Assembly: GCF_007954365.1 (NCBI RefSeq)
Contig: NZ_VOLO01000002.1
Location: 558,001 to 622,000 of the forward strand
Length of the DNA stretch: 64,000 nt
Direction: 5' to 3'
DNA from: Frigoribacterium sp. ACAM 257
Lineage (GTDB): Bacteria > Actinomycetota > Actinomycetes > Actinomycetales > Microbacteriaceae
The position numbers and the translations under genes are program-made. Below are positions 42,358 to 52,305 of this stretch, piece after piece; position 1 is the stretch's first letter; the number at the start of each line of letters is the position of its first letter. Under the pieces are notes generated by a model that saw only the letters and a program-made list of their open reading frames with translations, searched no databases and was not told the origin of the DNA.

Positions 42358-42407
42358 CGAAAAGGGACGAAGTAGGGGCGGGCCCAGCCCTACATCGTCC
42401 CTTTTCG
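42358..42407. terminator. Bidirectional hairpin between folD and galK
   Basis: Arms 42358-42377 and 42388-42407 pair over 20 bp with one mismatch and a 10-nt loop. The stem CGAAAAGGGACGA ends in a T-run when read in the folD direction (CCCTTTTCG). Good candidate for termination of both convergent units. Confidence 0.78.
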
Positions 42408-42529
42408 CGTAAGTCCTGCTGGCGCCTGTGCTTGCGCCCGGCGGCCCGGTCAGGCTCGCCGGCCCGCCCACGACGAACCCGCCCGGCCCCGGGAAGGGAC
42501 GAGCGGGCAGGTCGAGCGCGCGGGTCGCG

Positions 42530-43758
42530 TCAGGCGTCGCGGCGGGCGCCCTCGGCGGGGTGCACCGTGAAGACGGTCGGCGCGGCGAAGCCGGCGTCCG
42601 CGAACGCCGCGGTCACGGCGGACGCGACGGCGTCGCGGTCGGCCGACCGGACGAGCGCGATCGCCGAGCCGCCGAAGCCGCCGCCGGTCATGCGTGCGCC
42701 GACTGCACCGGCCGCGTGGGCGGTCGAGACGGCGAGGTCGAGCTCGGGCACCGAGATCTCGAAGTCGTCGCGCATCGAGACGTGCGAGGCGTCGAGCAGG
42801 GCGCCGATGCCGACGGCGCCCTCGGTGCGGAGCGTGCGGACGGTGTCGAGCACGCGCTGGTTCTCGGTGACGACGTGGCGCACGCGGCGGAACGTCTCGT
42901 CGTCGAGCACCTCGGCGGCGCGGGTCAGGTCGTCGAGGTCGAGGTCGCGCAGGGAGCTGACGCCGAGTGCCTCGGCACCGCGCTCGCACGAGGTGCGGCG
43001 GTCGACGTAGCCGCCCGTGGCGTGGGCGTGCTCGACGTGCGTGTCGACGACGAGGATCTCGAGGCCGGCCGCGTCGAACCCGAGGTCGACCACGTCGGCG
43101 TCGAGGCTTCGGCAGTCGAGGAACACGGCCGAGTCGGCCTGGCCGAGCAGCGACGCGGACTGGTCCATGATGCCGGTGGGCGCGCCCACGGCCTCGTTCT
43201 CGGACAGCTGGCCGACGGCGGCGAGGGTCGCCCGGTTCACGTCGAGGCCCCAGAGCTCGGCCATCGCGACCGCGACCGAGCACTCGAGCGCGGCGGACGA
43301 CGACAGGCCGGCGCCCACGGGGACGTCAGAGGTGACGAAGAGGTCGAGCCCGGGCACGGTCGACAGGTCGATGGTCGACAGGTCTCCGCCGGCCGCGGCG
43401 AACGACGGCGACGCGGCGCGCGTGGGGGCCACCGAGAGCGCCCAGGCGATGCCGAAGACGTAGGCGGACCAGCCGTCCATGCGCGCCGGGTCGAGCTCGT
43501 CCAGCGAGATCTCGTGGACGCCCTCGTCGAACGTGCTCGCCACGCGGAGGAGGCGGTCGTCACGGACGCCCACGGTCACCATCGTGCGTCGGTCGATCGC
43601 GAACGGGAACACGAAGCCGTCGTTGTAGTCCGTGTGCTCGCCGATCAGGTTCGCGCGCCCGGGCGCCGACCAGCGACCCGCGACGGGGGTGTCGAAGACG
43701 GAGCCGAAGTCGCGGGCGTGACCGGCGCCTCCTGCGGTGTGGGGGGTGGGGGTGCTCA

Positions 43759-43759
<1 letters not shown>
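42530..43759 (-). CDS. galK: Galactokinase
   Basis: A 409-aa GHMP-family kinase phosphorylating galactose at C1. The galactokinase signature GRANLIGEHTDYNDGFVFPF is near residue 33. The ATP loop reads VPVGAGLSSSAALE, and the C-terminal GHMP motif is MTGGGFGGSAIAL. The ATG overlaps the galT stop (ATGA), so galT-galK is an operon. An Ala/Ser-rich loop near residue 112 (SVAPTRAASPSFAAAGG) is longer than in enteric GalK. Confidence 0.95.
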
Positions 43760-44859
<1,100 letters not shown>

Positions 44860-44907
44860 GGTGCCTCCTAGAGGGGCGGGAGCGGGACCTGCGGACGCTC
44901 CCGCGAC

Positions 44908-44960
44908 TTGCACTTGCGAAAGCAGGTGAAAGCATACGAAGATCGGAGGGTGACTCGCAA
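44908..44960 (-). promoter_or_regulatory. Divergent galTK / DeoR-gene control region
   Basis: On the minus strand, TTGCGA (44955-44960) and TATGCT (44931-44936) are spaced 18 bp apart and would drive galT. Just downstream lie two direct repeats TTTCACCTGC/TTTCGCAAG (GAAAGC on the plus strand at 44919-44923 and 44929-44933), a plausible DeoR operator at the transcription start. The -35 box overlaps the first codons proposed for the DeoR gene. Confidence 0.45.
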
Positions 44961-45798
44961 CCCCGACGCCGCCCCGCTCCCCGGTGAGCGTCGTCGCGGC
45001 CGGATCGCCGACCTGGTCGGCCGTCGCGGGTTCGTCTCGACCGCCGAGCTGGCCCGCGAGTTCCGCCTCTCGGAGGTGACGATCCGCACCGACCTCGAGA
45101 GCCTCGCCGCCGAGGGCCTCCTCTCGCGGGTGCACGGCGGCGCCCTGTCCGTCGACCGGCCGGTCGAGCGCCCCTTCGAGGAGGAGAGCGCGGTCGGCAC
45201 CGACGCCAAGAAGGCGATCGGGGTGCGTGCCGCCTCGCTCGTGCGCTCGGGAGACTGCGTCGTGATCGACGTCGGCACCACGACGACGCAGATCGCGCTG
45301 GCGCTTCTCGACCGGCACGACCTCGAGGGGGTCGTCGTCGTCACCAACGGGCTCACGATCGCCCTGGCCCTCGAGCAGGCCGTGCCGCGGTTCACGGTCA
45401 TCGTCTCGGGCGGCACCCTGCGTCCCCTGCAGCACTCGCTCGTGAACCCCTTGGCCACCAGCGTCTTCAGCTCGATCACCGCCGATCTCGCGTTCATCGG
45501 CTGCACCGGCGTCCACGCCGAGCACGGCGCGACCAACGTCAACCTGCCCGAGACCGACCTCAAGCGCCTCATGACGCAGACGGCGAGACGGTCGTACATC
45601 GTCGCCGACGGCGGCAAGCTCGGCGAGGCGCACCTGGGCGTCATCGGCCCCCTCGACCGGTTCGAGGCGCTCATCACCGCCGACGCCGACGCCGGGCAGG
45701 TCGACGCCCTGCGGCGAGCCGGGCTCGAGGTCGTCGAGGCCGAGCTGCCGGACGACGGTCCCGGCCCGGACGGGGCCGACGACGACCTGGCAGGCTGA
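44950..45798 (+). CDS. DeoR-family regulator of galactose genes
   Basis: A 282-aa DeoR repressor. The winged HTH reads ERRRGRIADLVGRRGFVSTAELAREFRLSEVTIRTDLESL, given here as consecutive segments, followed by the family hinge VHGGAL. The sugar-phosphate sensor domain has DVGTTTTQIA and the closing IVADGGKLGE. The start is uncertain: GTG 44950 fits the domain but GGAGG touches it directly, while GTG 44926 and TTG 44908 are in frame. Its position between galTK and galM makes galactose metabolism the likely regulon. Confidence 0.87.
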   Translation: MTRNPDAAPLPGERRRGRIADLVGRRGFVSTAELAREFRLSEVTIRTDLESLAAEGLLSRVHGGALSVDRPVERPFEEESAVGTDAKKAIGVRAASLVRSGDCVVIDVGTTTTQIALALLDRHDLEGVVVVTNGLTIALALEQAVPRFTVIVSGGTLRPLQHSLVNPLATSVFSSITADLAFIGCTGVHAEHGATNVNLPETDLKRLMTQTARRSYIVADGGKLGEAHLGVIGPLDRFEALITADADAGQVDALRRAGLEVVEAELPDDGPGPDGADDDLAG

Positions 45799-45894
45799 CG
45801 CCGGAGGCGCGGTGCCGGCCACCGGCAGGGCCGCGGCTCCCGCAGTCCGCACCCGCACCTCCTGCGCCCACGACGCCACGACGAAGGGACGACC

Positions 45895-46854
45895 ATGCCG
45901 ACCCCACCCACCGGACACCAGCACGAGCTGACGCTCGAGGCGGACGGCCGCGTCGTCACGGCGACGGTGACCGAGGTCGCCGCCGGGCTGCGCGCCCTGG
46001 CCGTCGACGGCGAGGCGCTCACCGAGACGTTCGCCGAGCACGAGACGCCCCCGTCGGCGTGCGGCATCACCCTCTTCCCGTGGCCGAACCGCGTCGACGG
46101 CGGCCGCTGGACGCTCGACGGCCGCGAGCTGCAGCTCGACCTCACCGAGCCGGCCAAGGGCAACGCGAGCCACGGGCTGCTGCGGTACACGGCGTACCGG
46201 GCGGTCGACGTCGAGCCGCACGCGGTGACGCTGGCGGCGACGGTGTACCCGCAGCACGGCTGGCCCTTCACGCTCGAGACGACGGTGCGGCACGAGCTCG
46301 TCGCCGGCGGCATGCGGGTGGTGCACACCGTGTCGAACGTCGGGGCGTCGCGGGCGCCGTTCGCCGTCGGCTCCCACCCGTTCCTGCGCGTCGGCGAGCA
46401 CGACCCGGCGACGCTGACGATCACGCTGGAGGCGGCGACCCGGTACGAGGTCAGCGAGCGCGGCATCCCGACCGGCACCTCGCCCGTGGCGGGCACGTCG
46501 GTCGACCTCCGTGGCGGGCCCCGGCTCGGCGACCTCGACCTGGACACGCCCTACCGCGACGTGCGGCCCGGCGCCGACGGCGTGCGCCGCACGCGGCTGA
46601 CGGCACCCGACGGCACGGCGACCGAGCTCTGGCAGGACGAGGCGTTCCCGTACGTGCAGGTGTTCACCCCGCGGAACTTCCCGCGCGCGGGGGTCGAGGG
46701 GCTGGCCGTGGCGGTCGAGCCGATGACGGCGCCGCCGAACGCCCTCGCGACCGGCGAGTCGCTCGTCTGGCTCGAGCCGGGCGAGACCTGGACGGCCGCG
46801 TGGGGCATCCGCCGGATCGTCGCGGGCGCCGCTGGCGGCTCCGCTCGGGCCTAG
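45895..46854 (+). CDS. galM: Aldose 1-epimerase (galactose mutarotase)
   Basis: A 319-aa enzyme of the galactose mutarotase family, which interconverts alpha and beta anomers so that galactokinase can use them. Family features are FPWPNRVDGGRWTLDG, the His of ASHGLLRYTA, GSHPFLRVGEH, and the C-terminal Glu in AVAVEPMTAPPNAL. ATG 45895 has AAGGGACGACC upstream. It is 96 nt after the DeoR gene on the same strand and may be co-transcribed. Confidence 0.9.
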   Translation: MPTPPTGHQHELTLEADGRVVTATVTEVAAGLRALAVDGEALTETFAEHETPPSACGITLFPWPNRVDGGRWTLDGRELQLDLTEPAKGNASHGLLRYTAYRAVDVEPHAVTLAATVYPQHGWPFTLETTVRHELVAGGMRVVHTVSNVGASRAPFAVGSHPFLRVGEHDPATLTITLEAATRYEVSERGIPTGTSPVAGTSVDLRGGPRLGDLDLDTPYRDVRPGADGVRRTRLTAPDGTATELWQDEAFPYVQVFTPRNFPRAGVEGLAVAVEPMTAPPNALATGESLVWLEPGETWTAAWGIRRIVAGAAGGSARA

Positions 46855-46865
46855 GCGGCGCAAGA

Positions 46866-46920
46866 ACGACGAAGCGACGCGATGTCCCGCGTCGTCTTGT
46901 CGTCATCGCGTCGCTGTCGT
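46866..46920. terminator. Imperfect hairpin after galM
   Basis: CGACGAAGCGACGCGATG-type sequence at 46866-46884 pairs with CATCGCGTCGCTGTCGT (46904-46920) with a small bulge. It lies just after the galM stop and probably ends that transcript. Confidence 0.55.
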
Positions 46921-47269
46921 CTCGCAGGCATCGACGCACGAGCCGGTTCAGCTACGCGACACGTGCTGTCCAGAGAAACCGACCCGCTGACCTGTTGTCC
47001 GATATGCGCAAGCGGTCAGTGCCGCACGTCCGCATCTGCTCGTTCTGGCGCTAACGTGTGTCCGTTCGGCTGGTTACCGGACACAAGTCGCCGGGAGGTC
47101 CGTGCGCCGATCCCCACCTGATCCGGGGACCGGAGCCGCTCCTGGTGCACCGTGCCCCCGCTGGCTCCGCCGGTCGGGGGCACGCTCGTCTCCCGGGTGG
47201 TCTCCGCGACCGCCTGCACGACGAAGGAGGCGCCCCGCCGGCCGTGCCGGAGGTCGCCTCCCGAGGTCG
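46921..47269. other. Intergenic stretch without visible gene
   Basis: Between the galM hairpin and the tRNA no reading frame shows protein-like composition; frames crossing the tRNA are artefacts. CGATATGCG near 47000 and GCTAACGTG near 47051 are locally AT richer than the surroundings. AGGAGGCGC occurs at 47226. No RNA gene was recognised. Confidence 0.5.
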
Positions 47270-47342
47270 TGGGCCCCATGGGGCTCGAACCCATGACCCG
47301 CGGATTAAAAGTCCGATGCTCTACCAACTGAGCTAGAGGCCC
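47270..47342 (-). tRNA. tRNA-Lys (anticodon TTT)
   Basis: Read on the minus strand, the 73-nt gene folds into a full cloverleaf. The acceptor GGGCCTC pairs with GGGGCCC (one G-U), the D-loop is AGCTCAGTTGGTAGAGC, and the anticodon loop is CTTTTAA. The T-stem ATGGG/CCCAT carries loop TTCGAGC. The discriminator base is A and CCA is not encoded. The TTT anticodon reads AAA and AAG lysine codons. Confidence 0.95.
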
Positions 47343-47427
47343 TCGGTGTTCGAGGATACGGGATCGCGGGCGTCCTCGCGGGTCGGCAGCGCGCCTCCTG
47401 CGCAGTTGCGGGCGACGACGCCCGACG

Positions 47428-47487
47428 ACCCGACCCGACCCGAGCCGACCCGAGCCGAGCCGACCCGAGCCGACCCGACCCGAGCCG
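47428..47487. repeat. Five/ten-bp CGACC/CGAGC tandem repeat
   Basis: About twelve units of CGACC or GAGCC alternate in a loose ten-base period (CGACCCGAGC) upstream of the conserved hypothetical gene at 47537. It lies just before that gene's leaderless-type promoter. Confidence 0.75.
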
Positions 47488-47536
47488 GTGCCCGGCCCAC
47501 ACGCCGCTGTCGGTGCACGCGCGTATCGTCGAGGCG

Positions 47537-48166
47537 ATGCCCAGAGACTTCCACCGCCCGACCCAGTTCCCCAGTGCCGCCTTCGAGGCGTTCCAGGGGG
47601 GCGAGGACCCGGCGACCGTGAACCGGATCGCTCACGAGTCGGCGGCCGCCCTCGTGGCGCGGGTGAAGCACGACCCCAGTCCCGAGATCCTCGACCGGCT
47701 CGTGTCGTTCAGCGACGAGCACGGCATCGACGTCGTGGCCGAGCTGTGGGCGCGTGCCGCACCGCACACCCTGCCGGGTGCCCTGTGGCGCATCTACCTG
47801 GTCCGAGCGGTGATCCGCCAGGCGCCGGACGAGGTCACGTACCTCTTCGACCGCGGCGTCGAGACGTCGACCACCATCGACCCGATCGTCGCCGGTGCCC
47901 CGACGCCGGCGACACCGGCCGAGGTGCTCGCGCTGGCCGACCTCATCCTGCGAGGGGTGTTCGACGGCGACTTCGCGGTCGCGCTCGAGCGCGGCGCGGC
48001 GTTCTGCCGGCTCGCGTCGGCCGGCGCCACGACCGTCGCCGACGAGCAGGACACGATCGGCTCCGACCTCGCGTCGACCCTGACCCGACGTGCGCTCCGC
48101 CTCTCTGAGCTCGGCGTCGACCTCACCGCCTGCGCCGCGCTCTGGCGCGCCGGCAGCCTCGACTGA
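47537..48166 (+). CDS. Conserved actinobacterial hypothetical protein
   Basis: A 209-aa cytosolic, mostly helical protein starting PRDFHRPTQFPSAAFEAFQG, with central LPGALWRIYLVRAVIRQAP and VAGAPTPATPAEVLALAD. I recognise the pattern as conserved among actinomycetes, where it is sometimes labelled as an RNA-polymerase-subunit-like protein, but no catalytic motif supports that label. A TATCGT box ends 7 nt before the ATG, so the mRNA is probably leaderless. It lies beside tRNA-Lys. Confidence 0.72.
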   Translation: MPRDFHRPTQFPSAAFEAFQGGEDPATVNRIAHESAAALVARVKHDPSPEILDRLVSFSDEHGIDVVAELWARAAPHTLPGALWRIYLVRAVIRQAPDEVTYLFDRGVETSTTIDPIVAGAPTPATPAEVLALADLILRGVFDGDFAVALERGAAFCRLASAGATTVADEQDTIGSDLASTLTRRALRLSELGVDLTACAALWRAGSLD

Positions 48167-48402
48167 CGCCTCGGCGTTCGCACCCGGCGAACGCTCGGGC
48201 GAGGGGCGACGAGGGCGGTTAGACTCGATCACTGTCGGGCCGTAGAAACCCCGGGCTCCAAATTCAGCCGCTTCGAGCGGACTCGCGCCGAGAGGCGTTC
48301 CTGCGGCTCGACACCCTCTTCCTCCTCCCGAGCGTGGTCATCCCGCCCGGCTGACGTGAGGTCCCCGTCCCTGTCCCCGTCCCTCTGCTCAGGGCACGAG
48401 GT

Positions 48403-48459
48403 CGAGTGGTCCGAAGTGGTCCCTCCCGACGCGGTCACCGACAGTTCGTGACCACTCAG
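48403..48459. repeat. Imperfect hairpin sharing its outer stem with 25884-25939
   Basis: CGAGTGGTCCGAA (from 48403) faces TTCGTGACCACTCAG (to 48459). The outer CGAGTGGTC/GACCACTC half is the same as in the hairpin after the beta-lactamase-like gene, while the inner part differs. Confidence 0.5.
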
Positions 48460-48597
48460 CCAGCTGCCACCAGGCGTTCCCTGCAGCTGAGGCAAACTCG
48501 CCCAAACCAGCAGCCCCCCGGTGCCGAACCATGAGCGTGAGGGATCGAGAGATCCTCCGCTGACTTCCCGCCGCCCTGACTGGCGGGACGACGCGGT

Positions 48598-48659
48598 CGT
48601 TCCCCCCGCCCGGCCCGGGCCTGAACGCCATCCCAGACGGTCACCGGGCGGGGGGAGCG
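48598..48659. terminator. GC hairpin upstream of sigK
   Basis: Arms 48598-48613 and 48644-48659 (CGTTCCCCCCGCCCGG and its near complement) pair over 16 bp with one mismatch and a 30-nt loop. It could be a terminator or a structured leader of the sigma factor mRNA. Confidence 0.5.
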
Positions 48660-48768
48660 ACTCACACCAGCAAGAACAAGCCCGACCAGCAAGAACCGGA
48701 ACCAGCACGAACCCGTCACGATCCTGTGACGGTCAGCCCGACACGAGCGGATCGAGGTGAACCCTGAC

Positions 48769-49365
48769 ATGCTGAAGCTCGTGACCCATGACATCGAGAC
48801 TCCCCGGGAAGAGGCGCGAGCCTCCACTCCTGACGAGCTCCTCACCAGGGTCGCCCAGGCCGATCGAGTGGCCTTCGCCGAGCTGTACGACCAGACCGCA
48901 CCTCGTGTGATGGGCCTGATCAAGCGGCTCCTGAAAGACCACTCGCAGTCCGAGGAGGTCACCCAAGAGGTCTTCCTCGAGATCTGGCAGAACGCCGCTC
49001 GCTTCGACACCACCCGGGGCAGCGCCTCGAGCTGGATGTTGACGATGGCCCACCGTCGGGCCGTCGACCGTGTCCGCGCCTCCCAGGCCGGCCGCGACCG
49101 CGACCTCAAGATCGGCGTCCGCGATCTGGAGCCCGGCTACGACTCGGTCACCGAGTCGGTCGAGATCCGCATCGAGCACGAGCGCGTCGAGCGTGCACTG
49201 GGACGACTCACGGAGCTCCAGAGCCAAGCCGTCAGGCTGGCGTACTACGGCGGCTACAGCCACAGCGAGGTGGCCGCGATGCTGGGGGTGCCGATCGGCA
49301 CCGTCAAGACGAGACTGCGCGACGGCATGATCCGCCTGCGCGACGAGATGGGAGTGGCATCGTGA
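48769..49365 (+). CDS. sigK: ECF sigma factor, SigK-like
   Basis: A 198-aa group-4 sigma factor. Region 2 runs through VAFAELYDQTAPRVMGLIKR, QSEEVTQEVFLEIWQNAARF and SWMLTMAHRRAVDRVR. Region 4 has QSQAVRLAYYGGYSHSEVAA and GVPIGTVKTRLRDGM. ATG 48769 is 7 nt after GAGGTGA; GTG 48757 is in frame but lacks spacing. It overlaps the anti-sigma gene by GTGA, the standard arrangement for SigK/RskA pairs that respond to envelope redox or membrane proteolysis. Confidence 0.9.
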   Translation: MLKLVTHDIETPREEARASTPDELLTRVAQADRVAFAELYDQTAPRVMGLIKRLLKDHSQSEEVTQEVFLEIWQNAARFDTTRGSASSWMLTMAHRRAVDRVRASQAGRDRDLKIGVRDLEPGYDSVTESVEIRIEHERVERALGRLTELQSQAVRLAYYGGYSHSEVAAMLGVPIGTVKTRLRDGMIRLRDEMGVAS

Positions 49366-50276
49366 CCTACCGCGACGACTCCGCCACCGGGGGCGGCCCG
49401 CCCCACGACTCGCTCGAGGCGATGTCGGGCGCCTACGCGCTCGATGCCCTCAGCGACGACGAACGACACGACTTCGAGACTCTGCTGGAGGAGTCCGAGA
49501 GCACCAGAAGGGAAGTGACCGAATTGAGAGAGACCGCATTGCTGCTCGCCCACGCGGCACCGCCCGTGATGCCTTCGGCCGCCCTCCGCGCGAGCATCAT
49601 GGACGCCATCGTCGGGCTGCCTCAGCTGCCCGCCCTGACCACCTCCGAGTCGCAGGCCGATCAGGGCTCGACGGCCACGCAGTCCGCAGGAGGCGCGGGT
49701 GACGACCACGAGATCGCCCGCCCCGGCCGCCACGCCGTCCCCGAGATGGAGCCGAGCGAATCCGAGACCGCTGCCCGCGTGCTCGAGCCCACCGGCGCCG
49801 CCCGTGCCCGCTGGTTCACCCGTCCCGTCGCGATGCTCGGCGTCGCCGCGGCAGCCGCCGCGCTCTTCTTCGGAGGAGGTGCGCTGCTGTCCGAGGTCAC
49901 CGGCCCGAGCCAGCAGCAGGAGGCCACCGCCTCCTCGATCGACGAGATCTACGCCGCAGGGGACTTCCAGCGAACCGTCACCGACGTCAGCACCGGCGGG
50001 ACCGCGACGCTGGTGTGGTCGAACGAGCTCAAGCGCTCGGCGGTCGTCCTCGACGGCCTCACGTCGCTGCCCGGCGACCAGACCTACGAGCTCTGGTACA
50101 TCGGCTCCGACGGTGCGGTGCCTGCCGGCACGTTCGACACGGCCTCCGACTCGACGGTCACGAAGGTGCTCAAGGGCGAGATGTCGCCCGGCGACACCAT
50201 CGGCCTGACGGTCGAGCCGGCCGGTGGCTCCGAACAGCCGACGAGCGACCCGATCATGGCCGTGCAGGCCGCCTAG
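49362..50276 (+). CDS. rskA: Anti-sigma-K factor, RskA-like
   Basis: A 304-aa single-pass membrane regulator. The N-terminal cytosolic anti-sigma domain has SGAYALDALSDDERHDFE, followed by a linker. One transmembrane helix (VAMLGVAAAAAALFFGGGAL, about residue 165) leads to the extracytoplasmic RskA domain with VTDVSTGGTATLVWSNEL and LPGDQTYELWYIGSDG. It should hold SigK at the membrane until regulated proteolysis. GTG start coupled to sigK; a strong terminator follows. Confidence 0.9.
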   Translation: MTYRDDSATGGGPPHDSLEAMSGAYALDALSDDERHDFETLLEESESTRREVTELRETALLLAHAAPPVMPSAALRASIMDAIVGLPQLPALTTSESQADQGSTATQSAGGAGDDHEIARPGRHAVPEMEPSESETAARVLEPTGAARARWFTRPVAMLGVAAAAAALFFGGGALLSEVTGPSQQQEATASSIDEIYAAGDFQRTVTDVSTGGTATLVWSNELKRSAVVLDGLTSLPGDQTYELWYIGSDGAVPAGTFDTASDSTVTKVLKGEMSPGDTIGLTVEPAGGSEQPTSDPIMAVQAA

Positions 50277-50301
50277 CAGCGGCTGCACCGCACCGCACCA
50301 C

Positions 50302-50351
50302 ACGACGAAGGAGGCGGCCCACCATCAGGTGGGCCGCCTCCTTCGCGTCGT
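50302..50351. terminator. Strong bidirectional terminator, rskA/pstB
   Basis: An 18-bp perfect stem, CGAAGGAGGCGGCCCACC with its complement, closes on a 4-nt loop ATCA, with further ACGAC pairing outside. It lies 26 nt after rskA and 8 nt before the pstB stop. Both arms contain the AGGAGGCG octamer in inverted orientation. Confidence 0.92.
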
Positions 50352-50358
50352 GCCGGGC

Positions 50359-51138
50359 TCAGCCGAATCGGCCGGAGACGTAGTCCTCGGTCGCCTGGAC
50401 GCTGGGCTTCGAGAACATCGTGGCGGTGTCGTCGTACTCGATGAGCTTGCCGGGCTTGCCGGTGCCCGCGATGTTGAAGAAGGCCGTCTTGTCGCTGACG
50501 CGGCTGGCCTGCTGCATGTTGTGGGTCACGATGACGATCGTGTACTGCTGCTTGAGCTCCTCGATGAGGTCCTCGATGGCGAGCGTCGAGATCGGGTCGA
50601 GGGCCGAGCAGGGCTCGTCCATCAGGATCACGTCGGGGGAGACGGCGACGGCGCGAGCGATGCAGAGGCGCTGCTGCTGGCCGCCCGAGAGACCGGAGCC
50701 GGGCTTGTCGAGGCGGTCCTTGACCTCGTTCCAGAGGTTGGCGCCCTGCAGCGAGCTCTCGACCAGGTCGTCCTGCTCGCCCTTGCCCATGCGGCGGTTG
50801 TTGAGCTTGACGCCCGCGAGCACGTTGTCGCGGATGCTCATGGTGGGGAACGGGTTCGGGCGCTGGAACACCATGCCGACCTGGCGGCGAACGAGCACCG
50901 GGTCGACGCCGGGGCTGTACAGGTCGTTGCCGTCGATCAGCACCTCGCCGTCGACGTAGGCGCCGGGGATGACCTCGTGCATGCGGTTCAGCGTGCGGAG
51001 GAACGTCGACTTGCCGCAGCCGGACGGGCCGATGAAGGCCGTGACGGTGCGCGGCTCGATGGTGATGTTGACGTCCTCGACGGCCTTGAACTTGCTGTAG
51101 TAGACGTTGAGGTCCTTGACCTCGATGCGCTTGGACAT
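50359..51138 (-). CDS. pstB: Phosphate ABC transporter ATP-binding protein
   Basis: A 259-aa ATPase powering high-affinity phosphate import. Walker A is GPSGCGKST and the signature is [17 protein letters not shown]. The PstB-specific [15 protein letters not shown] and the switch [17 protein letters not shown] are present. ATG 51138 follows AAGGAACC. It is the last gene of pstSCAB, 69 nt after pstA. Confidence 0.96.
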   Translation of the reverse strand: MSKRIEVKDLNVYYSKFKAVEDVNITIEPRTVTAFIGPSGCGKSTFLRTLNRMHEVIPGAYVDGEVLIDGNDLYSPGVDPVLVRRQVGMVFQRPNPFPTMSIRDNVLAGVKLNNRRMGKGEQDDLVESSLQGANLWNEVKDRLDKPGSGLSGGQQQRLCIARAVAVSPDVILMDEPCSALDPISTLAIEDLIEELKQQYTIVIVTHNMQQASRVSDKTAFFNIAGTGKPGKLIEYDDTATMFSKPSVQATEDYVSGRFG

Positions 51139-51207
51139 TCAGGTTCCTTCGGTGAGGTGCGGCGTCGTACGGGGACGCGGGGGAAGAGTGGGGGAGGCGC
51201 GTGGCCG

Positions 51208-52305
51208 TCAGCGGCCGAGCTTGGGGGCGAAGAGGCGTGCGATGAGGCGGGCCAGCAGGTTCAGCGCCATGACGATGAGGATCAGCGTCAGGGCCGAGGT
51301 CCACGCCCGGTCGATGTAGGCGGCCGCGTCGGTGCCCTGGCTGACGTACGAGCTGTAGGCGAAGACCGGCAGCGACTGCATGCGGCCGTCGAAGAGGTCG
51401 TAGTTCATGCTCGCCGTGAAGCCGGCGGTGATCAGCAGCGGGGCCGTCTCGCCGATGACGCGGGCGATCGAGAGCATGACGCCGGTGGTGATGCCCGCGA
51501 TGGAGGTGGGGAGCACGACCTTGAGGATCGTCAGCCACTTCGGCACGCCGAGCGCGTAGGCGGCCTCGCGCAGCTCGTTCGGGACGAGCTTGAGCATCTC
51601 CTCCGTGCTGCGCACGACGACGGGGATCATCAGCACGGCCAGCGCCACGGAGCCGGCGGCACCCATCCGGACGCCCTCGCCGAAGAAGATGACGAAGAGG
51701 GCGTAGGCGAACAGGCCGGCGACGATGGACGGGATGCCCGTCATGACGTCGACGAAGAACGTGATCGCACGGGCCAGGCGGCCGCGGCCGTACTCGACGA
51801 GGTAGATGGCGGTCAGCAGGCCGATCGGCACCGAGATGACGGCCGCGAGGGCCGTGATCAGCAGCGTGCCGGTGAGGGCGTGCAGCCCGCCGCCGCCCGC
51901 GCCGACCACGTTGCGCATCGACATCGAGAAGAAGTCGCCGTCGAAGCGCGCGGCGCCGGAGGTGACCACGGTGAGGAGGACGGACACGAGCGGGATCAGC
52001 GCCAGGACGAAGGCCGCGCTGACCAGGGTCGTGACGACGCGGTCCTTCGCGCGGCGGATGCCCTCGACCTGCATCGAGATGACGAACACCAGGGCGGCGT
52101 AGAGGATCGTGCCGAGCACGATCGCGGCGACCCAGTTGAATGTCTCGGTCACGCCGCCGGCCTGCAGCAGGCCGAAGACGACGAGCATGATCGCCCAGCT
52201 GCCGACGAGGATGACGAGCGGCGAGGCCTTGGGCAGGCGGCCCGTGGTGAGGGTGTTCACGGTGCGGCTGGCCGTGCGGGGACGGTCCTGGGTGGTCGTG
52301 GCCAT
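51208..52305 (-). CDS. pstA: Phosphate ABC transporter permease PstA
   Basis: A 365-aa membrane permease. Two or three extra N-terminal hydrophobic segments precede the canonical core, which makes it longer than enteric PstA (about 296 aa), as often in actinomycetes. Core features are VGAGGGGLHALTGTLLITAL, MTGIPSIVAGLFAYALFV, and the EAA-like REAAYALGVPKWLTILKVVLP. The ATG overlaps the pstC stop (ATGA). Confidence 0.93.
   Translation of the reverse strand: MATTTQDRPRTASRTVNTLTTGRLPKASPLVILVGSWAIMLVVFGLLQAGGVTETFNWVAAIVLGTILYAALVFVISMQVEGIRRAKDRVVTTLVSAAFVLALIPLVSVLLTVVTSGAARFDGDFFSMSMRNVVGAGGGGLHALTGTLLITALAAVISVPIGLLTAIYLVEYGRGRLARAITFFVDVMTGIPSIVAGLFAYALFVIFFGEGVRMGAAGSVALAVLMIPVVVRSTEEMLKLVPNELREAAYALGVPKWLTILKVVLPTSIAGITTGVMLSIARVIGETAPLLITAGFTASMNYDLFDGRMQSLPVFAYSSYVSQGTDAAAYIDRAWTSALTLILIVMALNLLARLIARLFAPKLGR

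Larger units (their letters stand above)
48167..48768. other. 602-bp intergenic region upstream of sigK
   Basis: No protein-like frame is seen on either strand. The stretch holds a TAGACT -10-like box at 48220-48225, an imperfect hairpin with outer stem CGAGTGGTC (48403-48459), and a 16-bp hairpin at 48598-48659. It is locally less GC rich than the genes around it. It could encode a small RNA or be a long leader of sigK; nothing specific was recognised. Confidence 0.5.

Noticed and set aside
44863-44873. Additional AGGAGGCG octamer in front of galT
   Set aside because: The sequence is TAGGAGGCACC on the minus strand, a normal ribosome-binding site that lacks the final CG of the octamer.
47058-47336. 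92-codon plus-strand frame near the tRNA
   Set aside because: It runs through the antisense of tRNA-Lys and ends in residues derived from it, with no ribosome site or family resemblance.
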